Of a DNA stretch of 64,000 bases, positions 23,746 to 35,559 are shown in pieces. Under the pieces are notes generated by a model. That model was not told the origin of the DNA, did not search any database, and worked only from the letters and a program-made list of their open reading frames with translations. The number at the start of each line of letters is the position of its first letter. Positions within the stretch are counted from its first letter, which is position 1. Source of the DNA: Apiospora phragmitis (taxonomy: Eukaryota > Ascomycota > Sordariomycetes > Amphisphaeriales > Apiosporaceae); contig JAQQWL010000002.1 of assembly GCA_038363925.1 (NCBI GenBank), positions 1,984,001-2,048,000 on the forward strand. Reading direction: 5' to 3'. A program made the translations under genes and the position numbers.

Positions 23746-25104
23746 CTATTGCAACGTGCGCCTTCTCTCAAACCTTCTGATATTTGCCCTCCTCAAGCGT
23801 CGATCCATAGGAGAACCTCGTTCCGTAATTAGACCCAGTACTCTCGCTCCGCTCGACGGCGAAGTCGGTGCATACGACGATGCCCGCCGTGGCGGCTTTC
23901 GGGGGCTCCGCAATCTTCTCGTCGAAGTAGTCGTCGCCCTGGTCTCCGACCACACGTGGCGGGAGGGGTGGAGGTAGTACTGAATCATGCTGGGGAGGAA
24001 GTGGGTGAAGAAGATCCAGATCGTGGGGATCCCCGCGCAAATGATTGCGCCATTGCATTCGACAAGGATCAGCCTGAGGTTGGTTCGGAGGATATAATCC
24101 CTGAGCTGGAAGTGAATATCCTGATCAGGCTCAGAAGCAAGTCTCGGAACCATGCGTAGAAAGAATACGCAGCTCCATATCCCAGCGACGTTGGGTCTAT
24201 AGGTTCGATGTTAGACAATCATCGATTGAGATTTCATCATTGGGCAGACAGCGCTGAGGGAAGTTGCTTACATGCCACAGAGTCCGAACAAAGCAATGAT
24301 GGACACTTTCTTTTCCGCTCGAAGCTCTAAAGGTAACACAATTGCAGCAGGTATGAGGAGGCAGCAGAGGTTGGTGGCAATGTTCGCAGCATACCAAAAC
24401 CGGCCTTCGGGCCCACGGTTACCATTCGCGATGGTCTCGGCCAGCTCCGGTACGAACGCCAGCGCTTCGTAGATGATATTGAGGAAAATGTATAACACCA
24501 CGAAAGTGCTAACGAGAATTACAGCCCATCGCACCCATTTGGCTCGGGATAGGCGGAGATAAAACAGGAGGATGGAGACCTTGATCGATGCTAGGGCCAG
24601 GCCTCGTGCTGTGCTTGCTATATATTCGAACTGACTGCCTGGTTAGCTCTGGCTGAAAGGCTCAGGCCACATAAATGAAAGTGACAGAGATGGTGGTCTC
24701 ACATACCGTTCCCTCTCTTACACTCAAGAACGCTGCTTGGTCATCTGTGTCTGCGGTTGACCAAGCAATAAAGTCACGGTAAACTAGACACTCGATGATT
24801 TATTATCAGATACAGCATCGCGACGTTGAACGACGAGTATTTGTTGACTTGGCAATTGGTAGTAGACGACTTACAGGCAAATGAGAAGCCAACAAAGATC
24901 CACATAGAGATACAAAAAGCGCAGTATAGGTCTAGTCGATTGCATTAAGGCCTCGAGTTGGTAATGGGAGCGTTTCGATACTCTCTTACAGTCGCTGCCG
25001 TCAAGGCTTTGTCGTCTTACTTGAAGACGGGTGAAGATTCGAAGTGCCACAATGACAGTAGCCACAGCAGCTGTCGTGTCACCAACAATATCCTGAGGCG
25101 GCAT
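23746..25104 (-). CDS. PTH11-like/rhodopsin-domain membrane protein
   Basis: Seven-helix integral membrane protein of the large fungal family with a rhodopsin-like domain (some members are surface sensors; most are uncharacterised). Exon 1 (from 25104) gives MPPQDIVGDTTAAVATVIVA and LRIFTRLQ, the usual first helix and arginine motif. Later exons give LYCAFCISMWIFVGFSFAC, IKVSILLFYLRLSR, WVRWAVILVSTFVVLYIFL, RFWYAANIATNLCCLLIPA, and NVAGIWSC with NLRLILVECNGAIICAGIPT. Introns use GTAAGA, GTAAGT, GTATGT and GTAAGC donors. After helix 7 the frame changes near 23930-23960 into an acidic tail (DQGDDYFDEKIAEPP, YGTRFSYGSTLEEGK). A one-base error there would explain it. Exon borders are approximate. 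Confidence 0.6.
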
Positions 25105-26439
25105 TTTCGTTGGCCTCAGGTGCAAGCGCTCTTGCAAAGCGGTGGGTAAAGGAGAATGGGGTTGACGACTCTACGTCGATATCATACGAAGGCTCGTTGG
25201 CAATGGCAGCTGCCACAAAGACCGGTAGGGGGTCATTGAGTAGGGCGTGGAGGAGAGAAGGGGAGGAAAGAAGAGGATACACTAAAGTATTTATCATGAT
25301 TTGTTATGGAAGGAGATCTCGCCAATCGAGAATCCAGAAATGGAGGTCTGGCTGAATCTCGGTGTCTTCCACCCTACATCAATGGTGAGCTTTGTAATTC
25401 GTAGCGCAGCAGGGCTATCAGCATCCATGTATGTCTTTTCCAGTGCCGGCCGCCAATGTGCCGTATCCCTTGCTTCGGCCTGGGACAAAGGAGAGCAAAG
25501 TTGGGTATCATTGTGTCGTCTGTTTGCTTCCAGCATCATATCATGGGAAGCAAGCCATTTCTACTTACGCGCGTAAAACCCTTGAATGTTCAGTAATCAA
25601 CCCAGAGGTTCCTCAGTACACAGAGTCATAGACTCGACGTTATATGAAGATCGCTTCGATGATCACTCAAACACGTTTTCTCAAGGCTGGGAGAGTAGAG
25701 TCGTCAGTCGTCTCGCACATGCAGGGGTTCTCAAGGTGTGCAAGTTAGCGTACCATCCCTCGGAATACCAGCACAGCAAGGCGAAAGGAGAGTGAAGCAA
25801 GATGTTGCTTCATTTCGCCGATCTCTACAGTGGCACGCAGAATCTTTGTTAGTTCCAGATTGACCACTCCCAATGCGATCGTTGTCCACACCACACCATC
25901 TTCCACGAGCGCATCATGGGTAAACCAATCGGAACCTGGAATCTACCGATACCCAGCAGCACTTAACAACGTGGCTGAGGTTGCATTTCTCGTGGGCAAA
26001 CTTGTTGGAGGGAATGGTCTTTTTTCGGGGCTTGGACTATCATTGTATATTGGACGCCAATGAACCCCTGACTGCACAGATCCAACGTTAGCGCACCAAC
26101 GAGATTTGTGGCTGGAACGCCGGTGGCCACCCCCTGGTCACCTGGAGCCAAGCATCAATAAAGACAAGCCTTTGTGATAGCAGCGTGTTCGCAGATCAAA
26201 CCACTCCAGGTTAGACATGAACTTCGCCTCTGGTCGCACCCGAGTTTCTTCGACAGTGTCTCATGGGCAACTTGAACTAGCCCCAACCCGGGAACCACAG
26301 TCAACCAGACTCACATAAGCGCACACATTTTATCAGAAGCGAAACACAATGGGCACGGGTCATTTAAGAGCTTTTCCGGAATGGAGCTGTTGATCTGATC
26401 TAAGTCATGCCTGTAAACCTCATCGTTATGTTCAGAACA
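25105..26439. other. intergenic, no gene recognised
   Basis: About 1.3 kb with no domain or repeat recognised, between the PTH11-like gene and the vWA-like array. Confidence 0.4.
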
Positions 26440-27052
26440 TTACGCCCTCTCGATACACAGGAGGTCGTCAGGATCAATCCCACCAACCAGGATCTTGACG
26501 AGGTTGCTCTCTACATCATGTCGGTTAACCACCTTCACATGGTTGACAACATGCAGCCTTTTCTCGTAGTAAGTCTTATCCTTCTCATCTTGTTCGTAGT
26601 GCTTCTTTGCCCGCTTGTAAACAGGATCATCTTCGGACGGAATTTTCTTCTTGAACTTGGAGATCCTTGTCCAGTCCGGTAAGCATGGCCTCCGCAGCGT
26701 TGCTGCTACCGAAGTGAAAAAATGTGACACTGCATGGACGATATTTCTCGGTGGTTCCTTGAGATTTCAGAAGCTCGCCGCCTCTTTCGGCCTCATCAAT
26801 CATCATCTTGATGATTCTGTTTGTCACGTCTTCCTCGTGCGCCACCTGCGCAGCCATATTAGTGATCCATATGATGCTGCGAGATATTCCGTCATGTTCA
26901 AGGTAATATTCTTTGAGGGCATCCGAGCAATCTCCGAAATTGCTTCTTTCTTCACCAAGCCCGAGTCTCTTATATTTCTCGTAAAGCCAACCAGAGGAGG
27001 TAGGGGGACACTCATGCGCCGTAGGACCCGCCATGTATTGTAAGTGATGCAT
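26440..27052 (-). pseudogene. vWA-like gene, copy 1 of a tandem array, frameshifted
   Basis: Part of three related minus-strand genes. It preserves SIIWITNMAAQVAHEEDV and SVTFFHFGSSNAAEAML, corresponding to the 'I.yITnG' and 'v.F.qfG.d' strands of copies 2 and 3. Its end, VVNHVKVVNRHDVESNLVKI, aligns with VDYVQVTSNADVERQLEKIM and VDHFQVNSVKELTDPMLEKI in the others. The frame changes near 26640-26670 at AAGAAGAAAA, so no single frame covers the protein. The N-terminal metal-site region (DxSxS) of a vWA domain is not found. The array relationship is clear; assignment to the vWA fold is inference from strand pattern and from the DNS near the start of copy 3. Confidence 0.55.
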
Positions 27053-27153
27053 CGTAATGCGCCTGGCATGTTGCAGTAGATTGGTTCAGTATCAGTATCA
27101 AACGATTGGGCTCTAGACAGTGATACGGATAGCCCAGGAGGAAGTGTGAAAGC

Positions 27154-27184
27154 AATATCTCAAACGTGAAACGAGTGACCGTGC
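27154..27184. repeat. 31-bp direct repeat, copy 1
   Basis: AATATCTCAAACGTGAAA followed by CGAGTGACCGTGC. It matches 28336-28366 at all but three positions and lies upstream of copy 1 of the vWA-like array, as the other lies upstream of copy 2. Shared promoter sequence from gene duplication is likely. Confidence 0.7.
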
Positions 27185-27274
27185 CTAACAAAGTCAACCT
27201 TATTGATGCCTCTACGTTCGATCTGCCTGGCCACCAAGACTATCGCTACATTATGTACGCCTCGTATAGTGGGC

Positions 27275-27934
27275 TTAACCATTATAATCCAGCTCGGGGG
27301 TAATCGAACCCTTCATGATTTTCTCGAGTTGTCTCTCCACATCAGCGTTCGATGTCACCTGCACGTAATCCACTATGCCCGCATTTTTGTAATAAGAAGG
27401 ATCCTGGAACTTCTTGTCGTATTCCGGGTAATTATCTCGTGCTTCTTTTGTGGTATATTCATCTTTACAATACCTCATCCGGTCCTGGAAACCTGACTGA
27501 AGTATATCGTCTAGTTCAGAAAACAGCCCTCGCACATATGGGTCGTTGCCAATCTGGACGAAGCAGATGCCACATGGACGATATTTGGGCTCACCAATGT
27601 TCCACTCTTCGGAAGCAGCGACAGACTAGACCATCGCCTCAGTAATGGGACCTTTGAGAAGCCAAAGATAATGCTTGAGCTGAGTGCCGTCCGTGATCCA
27701 AACAAAGATGTTGTGCTTCCCATTGCTCTTGGAAAGGGAGGGATCGGTGATGCGTTGCTCGAGAAATCGAAGAAGTCCTCTGATTTGAGGAGAGTCCACC
27801 AAAGCACAATCGTACTCTTCTCCCGTACTAGTCTTGTCCTTAATTTGCTTAACAAGGAAGGCGTTGAGATATGGCCACTCAGTCTGGACCCTTTCGCGGT
27901 CGAGAAGATGATAGAAGAATTTAGGTGCCGCCAT
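27275..27934 (-). pseudogene. vWA-like gene, copy 2, with an in-frame stop
   Basis: One frame of 219 codons from an ATG at 27932-27934 to the stop at 27275-27277, interrupted only by TAG at 27626-27628. It reads MAAPKFFYHLLDRERVQTEW, then HNIFVWITDGTQLKHY, the stop after GPITEAMV, then KYRPCGICFVQIGNDPY and NAGIVDYVQVTSNADVERQL. The sequence on both sides of the stop fits copies 1 and 3, so CAG to TAG is the simplest cause, a CpA-to-TpA change as in RIP. It is shorter at the N-terminus than a full vWA domain. Function unknown. Confidence 0.55.
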
Positions 27935-28228
27935 GGTGTTACCAGTTCTAGAAGCAAGTGTTAAGATGTATGACTGTAAGTGAAGTACAGTTGAAGAGAA
28001 CCGAAAGATCCATTACGGCAGGTCGAGAGAGGAGTCTTTATAGAAGGACACCACGGACGCTTGCTTTACCTCCTTCGTGTTGGAGGAAATGTCTAATACT
28101 GGAAACTCTACAGAGCCAGCAAACATTTGTACGGCACGCATGGGCAGACCTCGAACGGAAGATAGAAACCATTGATTGGGAAAGGACAAACCAACTTGAT
28201 ATTGCATCATGAGAGAACAGGGAAAACA

Positions 28229-28322
28229 GGGAAAACACCCCGGCGACCGAACAGAGCAGTGTTAGCAAGCCAGAAAACTACATTTTTAGGCAAGGATAAA
28301 CAGGCCAAACAGCAAGCAGTAT
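28229..28322. repeat. 94-bp direct repeat, copy 1
   Basis: Starts GGGAAAACACCCCGGCGACC and ends near CAAACAGCAAGCAGTA. The second copy is at 30021-30114, aligned without gaps and nearly 90% identical by eye. Each copy sits a few hundred bases upstream of a vWA-like gene (copies 2 and 3), so it probably marks duplicated 5' flank. Confidence 0.75.
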
Positions 28323-28335
28323 ATGTAACTATGAA

Positions 28336-28366
28336 AATATCTCAAACGTGAAATGTGTGACCGTGC
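28336..28366. repeat. 31-bp direct repeat, copy 2
   Basis: Partner of 27154-27184; reads AATATCTCAAACGTGAAA then TGTGTGACCGTGC. Confidence 0.7.
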
Positions 28367-28991
28367 TCAATTCCTTCTCGGGTATATCCCAGCAAGAGAT
28401 ACCGAGACGTGTTGCACGATCGAGAGCAACGGATGATATATAAAGTGCTATCTGAAGGAAAGTAAGAATACGTACAAAAAAGGGAAGTGCTCTCGTGCTA
28501 TATATAGACAAAAGGAATGGGTCAATGAGCACGTGACCCCTGCTAGGATGCTTTTCCTGTAACAAGACGCAAATAGGGGGCATTCCTAAAGAACTGATGG
28601 ATAGCGATGTGAACTCTGTGTGTGGATGCATCCAGTCTTCTTGTTGTTGTTCTATTTAACGTCTAGGGTGCGGCGTAGCCGCTCCGACCTCCCGAGGGGT
28701 TATGGGACGTGCTTCCTATCCATCTATCTATCCTCCAATAGTATAAATGTGATCTTGAGATCAGAGCAGTAGCATCTAGTCTTGTGATATTGCAAATGAG
28801 AGCATTCGGTGTTACTGTAAAACGAACAACGCAAAAGAACAAAGAAACGAGTGTGATATCGCAACCGAGAAAAAGTAAAAGCAGCTGACACGCCCAATCC
28901 TGCCTGTCGACATTCCTCGATGCCCATTCTTTCAAGTCCCGCAAAGTATCTCCATCATGGTTAACCCCACGCACCAGACTCCAGACTCCTC
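28367..28991. other. intergenic within the vWA-like array
   Basis: Between the duplicated 5' flank of copy 2 and the 3' end of copy 3. No other feature recognised. Confidence 0.45.
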
Positions 28992-29746
28992 TCAGTCCAG
29001 CTTGGAATCAACTGCGCCCCGCATGATCTTCTCCAGCATAGGATCCGTCAACTCCTTAACCGAGTTCACCTGAAAATGGTCCACGATATCAAAGTGACGC
29101 TGGTAGTATGAAATCTTATCGGACGGGCTCATGCCAGCGTACTTCTCAGAGAACTTGTGGCTATTAGAGTCCCGGCGAAGGTGCTTCGCCAACTCTTGAT
29201 CGAGGAGGTTGTCCAGAAATCAGAACTCATCTTTCGCTAAAGGGTCGCGACCGAATTGGACAAACGTGACACCGATTTTACGATAACATGACGATTCATC
29301 GAATAGCTCAGATCCAGCAACTCTAACCATCGTCTTGAGGATTTCCTCTCTTAACTCTTTCCTGGATTCATAATGCGAAGACCCATTTGTAATGTAGATG
29401 ATGCTGAGGGGGCAAGTTGGTTTCTCCGGGATAGACTGGTCGAAAATTTCATATAGCGCTTCAAGCAGCTGATTTACATCTGCAACCGGGTTTAGACCTT
29501 GTACGCACTCTTTGATCTCAGCGTAGTCCCTAGTCGGAAGCTTGTAGTGATTCTTTGGTGTGAGGTCTCCCGTCGTAAGCTCGTCGTGCTCTTGCGGGGC
29601 GAGGTAATGAAGTCGCAAGCTTTCGGCTGTCGTCTCAAATTTGGGTTCCAGTTTCGTGATAAGGTCCTTCATTTTTTTCAACTCAACAGGATCCAGTCAT
29701 GGCTGTTGTCGAAGTTGATTTCGTAGTTGAACTTTTGACTCGACAT
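28992..29746 (-). pseudogene. vWA-like gene, copy 3, with stop and frameshift
   Basis: The most complete copy. From an ATG at 29744-29746 it reads MSSQKFNYEINFDNSHD, where a vWA domain would have its first strand and metal-site motif. The frame then shifts by one base to LDPVELKKMKDLITKLEPKF. Further on stand CPLSIIYITNGSSHYESR and CYRKIGVTFVQFGRDPLAKD, then an in-frame TGA (29220-29222), then FLDNLLDQELAKHLRRDS and FDIVDHFQVNSVKELTDPML to the end at 28992. The same frame resumes after the TGA without loss of similarity to the other copies. vWA domains bind protein ligands through a metal ion; no ligand can be guessed. Non-functional as read. Confidence 0.55.
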
Positions 29747-30446
29747 TTTATCTAAGTTTGAGGTTCATGGATGTTGCGATGTAAGCTTTCAAGGGAAATA
29801 TCGTCCATGAATCCACCATTACACGCGCAGTGACATGCCCTTTAGTAGTAGTCGAATCGTATATTGCTTTCGCTTTGCTCCACGTTTTCATGTCGGCGGA
29901 AATGACAGTTGGTTGGCTCTTGTTAGTCACTGCGAGCCAGTACGCACCCTAGCCATGACTGCAAGCGGATTATTTGTCTAGAAGAGAATGACCAACATAA
30001 AGACGCATCACGGGGGTGTAGGGAAAACACCCCGGCGACCCAACAGAGCAGGGTTAGCAAGCCAGAAAACCACATTCTCGGGCAAGGGCAAACAGGCCAA
30101 ACAGCAAGCAGTATGTGCAATCTAATGGTGCCAATCACTGTAGGCATGCAAAGGAGAAATCAACATGGGTTAGTTATCCCATCAGATAGGATTCCAAAGC
30201 CGTCTTTCATCGGATGACCACATTAAGTGACATCGTACATACAAAACAGTCAAGTCCATGGAGTCGTATGATACAGGTCGTTGGATTACCTCCCCCTAGC
30301 ACCAATTCCCGCATAACTCATACACAAAGGCCGAACAAACAGGGGGCAAACGATACTCATTTGAAGAGATCGGAAAAGTTGACTCTAGTTGATTGTTTCG
30401 TCGGGACCCGGTTGAAAGTACCTATACTGATTGGCATTGCATACGT
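29747..30446. other. intergenic with duplicated 5' flank
   Basis: Contains the second copy of the 94-bp direct repeat (30021-30114) and the 3' flank of the adenylate kinase gene. A short frame at 29748-29930 shows no domain. Confidence 0.5.
30021..30114. repeat. 94-bp direct repeat, copy 2
   Basis: Partner of 28229-28322, upstream of vWA-like copy 3. Confidence 0.75.
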
Positions 30447-31444
<998 letters not shown>

Positions 31445-32767
31445 TTTTTCGGATTGAGGAGCTGGAGGATAAGCCGGACCGAGGCGATCGGGAGGGTAGA
31501 GAGAGGGGATGGAGAGGTAGAGTTGAGCGGGCGGGAATAAGATCTGTTGTAGATTTGGGAATGGCACGGAGAGAGGAGGAAGGGAGGTTGCCCGGGTCTA
31601 TGGTTGCTCTCTTATTTGTTCGCGAATAGCTTTCCAAGCCCAGTACAGGGAACAGGTTGCGACAAGAATCCACCCAGCAATTGGGGCCTGCCAATGGCTG
31701 CGGAACTGATTTACAGTGGACCCGACGCACAACCGCTCAACCACGAGGCAGGGAAGGCGCCCGTTAGCGGCCTCGGTCACCTGGAGCTCGGCTAATCTTT
31801 GGAATCTGCTTGGCTTACTGATACCAACCTACAGTGACAAGTCAGTTACTTCTTGGCCGCACGGCACTCAGGTATCTCTGTGCGGGCAGCTTCATCAACT
31901 TCCCTTGAGCCGCTGGAGGATGATGATCGTCGAGAGCACGCACGCCCACGAATTCCCCCCCTTTCTGTCTATCTTGGTTGTCACATCTGATTTGGACAGT
32001 TCATATCAGACCATCAGCGGAAACACATCAAGCCTCGAGGTCCACTGGCAGCCCGTTTTTACCTGATTCCCATGTACGAATTCGGCATTACTCTGGATTA
32101 TACGTTACATAATCGTTTTCTGGAATCTCTGCGGCTGGACGTTCAAGCTTTAAAGCCGAGATCTCCGGTGTTCGATGTACTGAACAGATATGTTATTGGC
32201 GTTTCCAAGATGAGAAAAAATACGACATACGATCTTGACTTGAAATATTGCTACTGCAGTCCGTTTCCGCAGGCACATACATAGAGATGCATGCACGTGC
32301 AGTGAGCCGCGGTCATTCCTAAAATCCCCTTTCGTCCTGTCGGCCGACAGTGACGGTGTTTCATGTGAGCTTGTCATGTAGTATTTCTTGGATCTTGTTG
32401 AGATGGAGGGGGTAGTATGGCCGAGGTGGGGATGGAGCTATCAGCCACCACAGCCACATTATCAATTGAGGCGGAAGCTTCTTCCCTGAGCTTCTGTTGG
32501 ATAGTGGGGGGTGCCGTCGGGTACGTACCTCGAGCTTAGGTTAGGTAGGCAAGGCAGCCTCACCACTACGCAGCACTCCGTACAAGCTGTGTGTGCACTG
32601 AGCTGGCCCATCATCAATCGAATCATATCTTCAGCCTTCTCATCCAGCGCCAGCCCAAATCACCCACTACATCTCCCATCCTCTGCCATTCCATCATTAC
32701 GTCCGCTACTTGTCGCTGAACCCTTCGACCAGCGGGGTATTAGAATACACACGGACGGATCGCCACG
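31445..32767. other. intergenic between divergent adk1 and RPN8
   Basis: Holds the promoters of both genes. CT/CA-rich leader sequence precedes RPN8. No other gene recognised. Confidence 0.5.
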
Positions 32768-33952
32768 ATGCCCGCTACCACCGCCGAGACTCTCTCGTTT
32801 GTCTCGAGAAACGTCACCGTCGCCCCCCTCGTCCTTCTTTCCGTCGTCGATCACTACAACAGAGCGGCCAAGGGCACAAGGAAGCGAGTAGTTGGTGTAC
32901 TGCTCGGACAGAATGATGGAAAGAACGTCAGAGTCTCCAACAGTTTTGCAGGTACGGACAATCTCGTCCATGCCTTTTTGCGGGTGGACAGCAAGGTTGC
33001 ACTTTTGGGGACCCGATGCTAACATGCAATTCCCGGACAGTGCCGTTTGAGGAGGACAACGATGATCCTTCAGTATGGTTCCTCGACCACAACTACGTCG
33101 AGAACATGAACGACATGTTCAAGAAGGTCAACGCCCGGGAGAAGTTAATAGGGTGGTACCATTCCGGCCCGAAGCTGCGCGCATCGGATCTCGAGATCAA
33201 CGAGCTTTTCAAGCGTTACACACCGAACCCGTTACTCGTTATTATCGACGTTCAGCCCAAGGAGTCCGGTGTACCAACTGATGCCTACTTTGCGGTGGAA
33301 GAGATCAAGGACGTAAGTAGAGCGCGCATTCTACGCCTGCGTACCCAAAGCTAACCAATCCCAGGATGGCACAACTACCTCCAAGACCTTTGTCCACACA
33401 CCATCCACCATCGAGGCCGAAGAAGCAGAGGAGATCGGTGTAGAGCACTTGCTTCGCGATATTCGCGATGTTGCTATTGGCACTCTTTCAACCCGAATCA
33501 CGAACCAACTGCAGTCCCTACAAGGTCTTCACCTGCGCCTGCGCGAGATCCAAACCTACCTCCAGAAAGTCCAGGACGGTCAATTACCCGTCAACCACGC
33601 TGTGTTGGGCAATCTGCAGGACATCTTCAACCTTCTGCCGAATCTGTCCACGCCCAAGCCTACAGCTGATGGCAAGCCTGGCAACGCCAGCGAGCTGTCG
33701 CATGCCATGAGCGTCAAGACCAACGACCAGCTGCTGGCCATTTACCTGAGCAGTCTGATCCGCGCCATCACTGCGTTCCATGACTTGATCGAGAACAAGA
33801 TCCAGAACCGTCAGCAACAAGAGGAGAAGGAAGCCAAGAAGGAGGAGGCTGCGGTGGCAGCCAAGGAAGGTGACAAAGACAAGAAGGAGGGCGGCGTCAA
33901 CGGCGTGAACGGGGAGACGACAGAGAAGAGCGGCGAAAAGGAGAAGAAATGA
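32768..33952 (+). CDS. rpn8: 26S proteasome regulatory subunit Rpn8
   Basis: Non-catalytic MPN-domain subunit of the proteasome lid, partner of the deubiquitinase Rpn11. Exons 32768-32951, 33041-33312 and 33365-33952 join in phase to 347 residues. The MPN domain occupies about residues 10-145 ([52 protein letters not shown]). The JAMM metal site is incomplete as expected for Rpn8 (WYHSG instead of HxH). The C-terminal half is helical ([41 protein letters not shown]), ending in a Lys/Glu-rich tail. Introns are 89 and 52 bp. Intact. Confidence 0.96.
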
Positions 33953-34276
33953 GCACCATGACAAGTGATGCGTTACGGCGTTTCGGCAATGCATTCTGAG
34001 ACGGCATTATGTATAATACCCTGATACTAGACGATATGGACAGTCCGGTTCAGGTACGTTAGGCTAAAAATGATAGAACTTGGCCATGATGACGACCAGT
34101 TCATGATTCCCTGTATAGCTTTCTAGTGATATCATCGACAGGTTGCGCGCTCCTAACCCGAACAGCAAATATGCGTATCGTAACATATCTCATTCCTTAA
34201 CTCCGACTCTCATCCAGGGGTATCATAAGTTCTCTTGCCCTTCGCAGCTATCATACACAGCAATACTGGGTAAGAT
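33953..34276. other. short intergenic region between convergent genes
   Basis: Shared 3' flank of RPN8 and the SWIM-finger gene. Nothing else recognised. Confidence 0.5.
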
Positions 34277-35218
34277 TTAGATAGCGGCTACCAGCCCAGC
34301 AGCCTCTTCCTTTCCAGCCCGCCTCTCCGCAACATAAGTACCTAATACGTCCGTCCACCGCTCCGCCAGCACGCACGCGAGAAGATGCTTGCAGCAGGGC
34401 ACGCCACCGGTACCTACTACCCCGTCATCTCCGTGCTCGGGATCCAGGCCATCCCGACTCATACCCCCGAACTCCCAAACATCATCGTCCTCTTCTTCGT
34501 TCTCCAGCTGTTGCTCCCTTTCGCCTTCATACTGCCCACTGCCAGCAGCATTATGTCGACGAGATAGTAATGACGATGCTGCGGCAGATGAAGAAGATGA
34601 AGAAGAGATGATGCGATAGACGGGCGAGACAGTCTCGGCAGGAAAGGCTGAGAACGCAAACGCGGCGCAGCTGCAGTTCCATGCCCGCGTCTGCACCACG
34701 TAGGTCGGGCCTGCTCCTCCGCCTCCTTCGTTCAGGGCGGCTTCGGCGGCTCGTCGACCGCGGCGCGAGGGCTGCTGGGCGGAGCGGACTAGGTAGAAGA
34801 AGTTCGGTTCTTCATGGGTCTTCTCCTTCTCCTCTCCCGGTGTGACGTTCGCTTCTCCTTCTGCTTCTCTTTCTTCTCCTATGAGGGCATCTGGCTGAGC
34901 CGGAACTCCAGTGGCAGTGGCAGCAGCAACATCATTGTGGACTGGGATGATGCGGGTCACGAGACGTCGGTCCAGCAGGTCCAGGGCCGGGAGGAGGACG
35001 TTGGGGTAGAGGGTGTGGAGTGTGGCCAGGAGAGGTCTGGCTTGAGAAGGAGGAAGGAGTTTTAGGGGGTTTGTTGACGGGCCTAATTGTTGTCGCCCAG
35101 AGGTTGCTGCTGGGGGATGCTGGATAGCGTATTGATCAGGGACGTGAGAAGGGCCCTTGGCGTTGGTATATGGTCGGCAGCCATGGGATTTCTTCAAATT
35201 GCCCGGCTGTCCCCTCAA
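34277..35218 (-). CDS. SWIM zinc-finger protein, SWS1/ZSWIM7-like
   Basis: Likely orthologue of Sws1/ZSWIM7, the Shu-complex subunit that promotes Rad51-dependent recombination. The SWIM motif reads WNCSCAAFAFSAF, then after a long acidic/Ser-rich insert GVPCCKHLLACVLAERW (pattern CxC...CxH), with the CKHLLA block typical of ZSWIM7. The N-terminal part has ALLATLHTLYP-like helices (RPLLATLHTLYPNVLLPALD). The insert between the metal-ligand pairs (SSSSSSSAAASS, ENEEEDDD) is far longer than in animals. The first about 55 residues look non-conserved, so the true start may be further in or in an unseen upstream exon. Coding is uninterrupted. Confidence 0.65.
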   Translation of the reverse strand: MRGQPGNLKKSHGCRPYTNAKGPSHVPDQYAIQHPPAATSGRQQLGPSTNPLKLLPPSQARPLLATLHTLYPNVLLPALDLLDRRLVTRIIPVHNDVAAATATGVPAQPDALIGEEREAEGEANVTPGEEKEKTHEEPNFFYLVRSAQQPSRRGRRAAEAALNEGGGGAGPTYVVQTRAWNCSCAAFAFSAFPAETVSPVYRIISSSSSSSAAASSLLSRRHNAAGSGQYEGEREQQLENEEEDDDVWEFGGMSRDGLDPEHGDDGVVGTGGVPCCKHLLACVLAERWTDVLGTYVAERRAGKEEAAGLVAAI

Positions 35219-35559
35219 TGGGAAAGGACCAGTATGGAAAACCAGGTAATACTTCGAATCAATGCTTCAGTTGCCTGTTTTCGGCAGCAGCCCGCGCTCC
35301 ACGAAACCAGTGTATTTGGATGTTCTTTCAGGAGTGTGAGGGAGAGATAAGATCCATGTTACAGAGTTAAACCCCACTAAATGCCCGCCATGATTGATGA
35401 CGATAGGCCGCAGGTCAGATTTACACCCAGTAGCCAAGCAAGCCAAGCAACTAATAACTCCATGCCAGTCCACGGTTCACCGTACAATAATCACCCCTAT
35501 TACCCCCAAGTCATGGTGTAGCCAATCCTTCCGTCTTCCTTTTCCTTCAACGCCCAGCT
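35219..35559. other. short intergenic region
   Basis: Between the SWIM-finger gene promoter and the 3' end of the next gene; nothing recognised. Confidence 0.45.
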
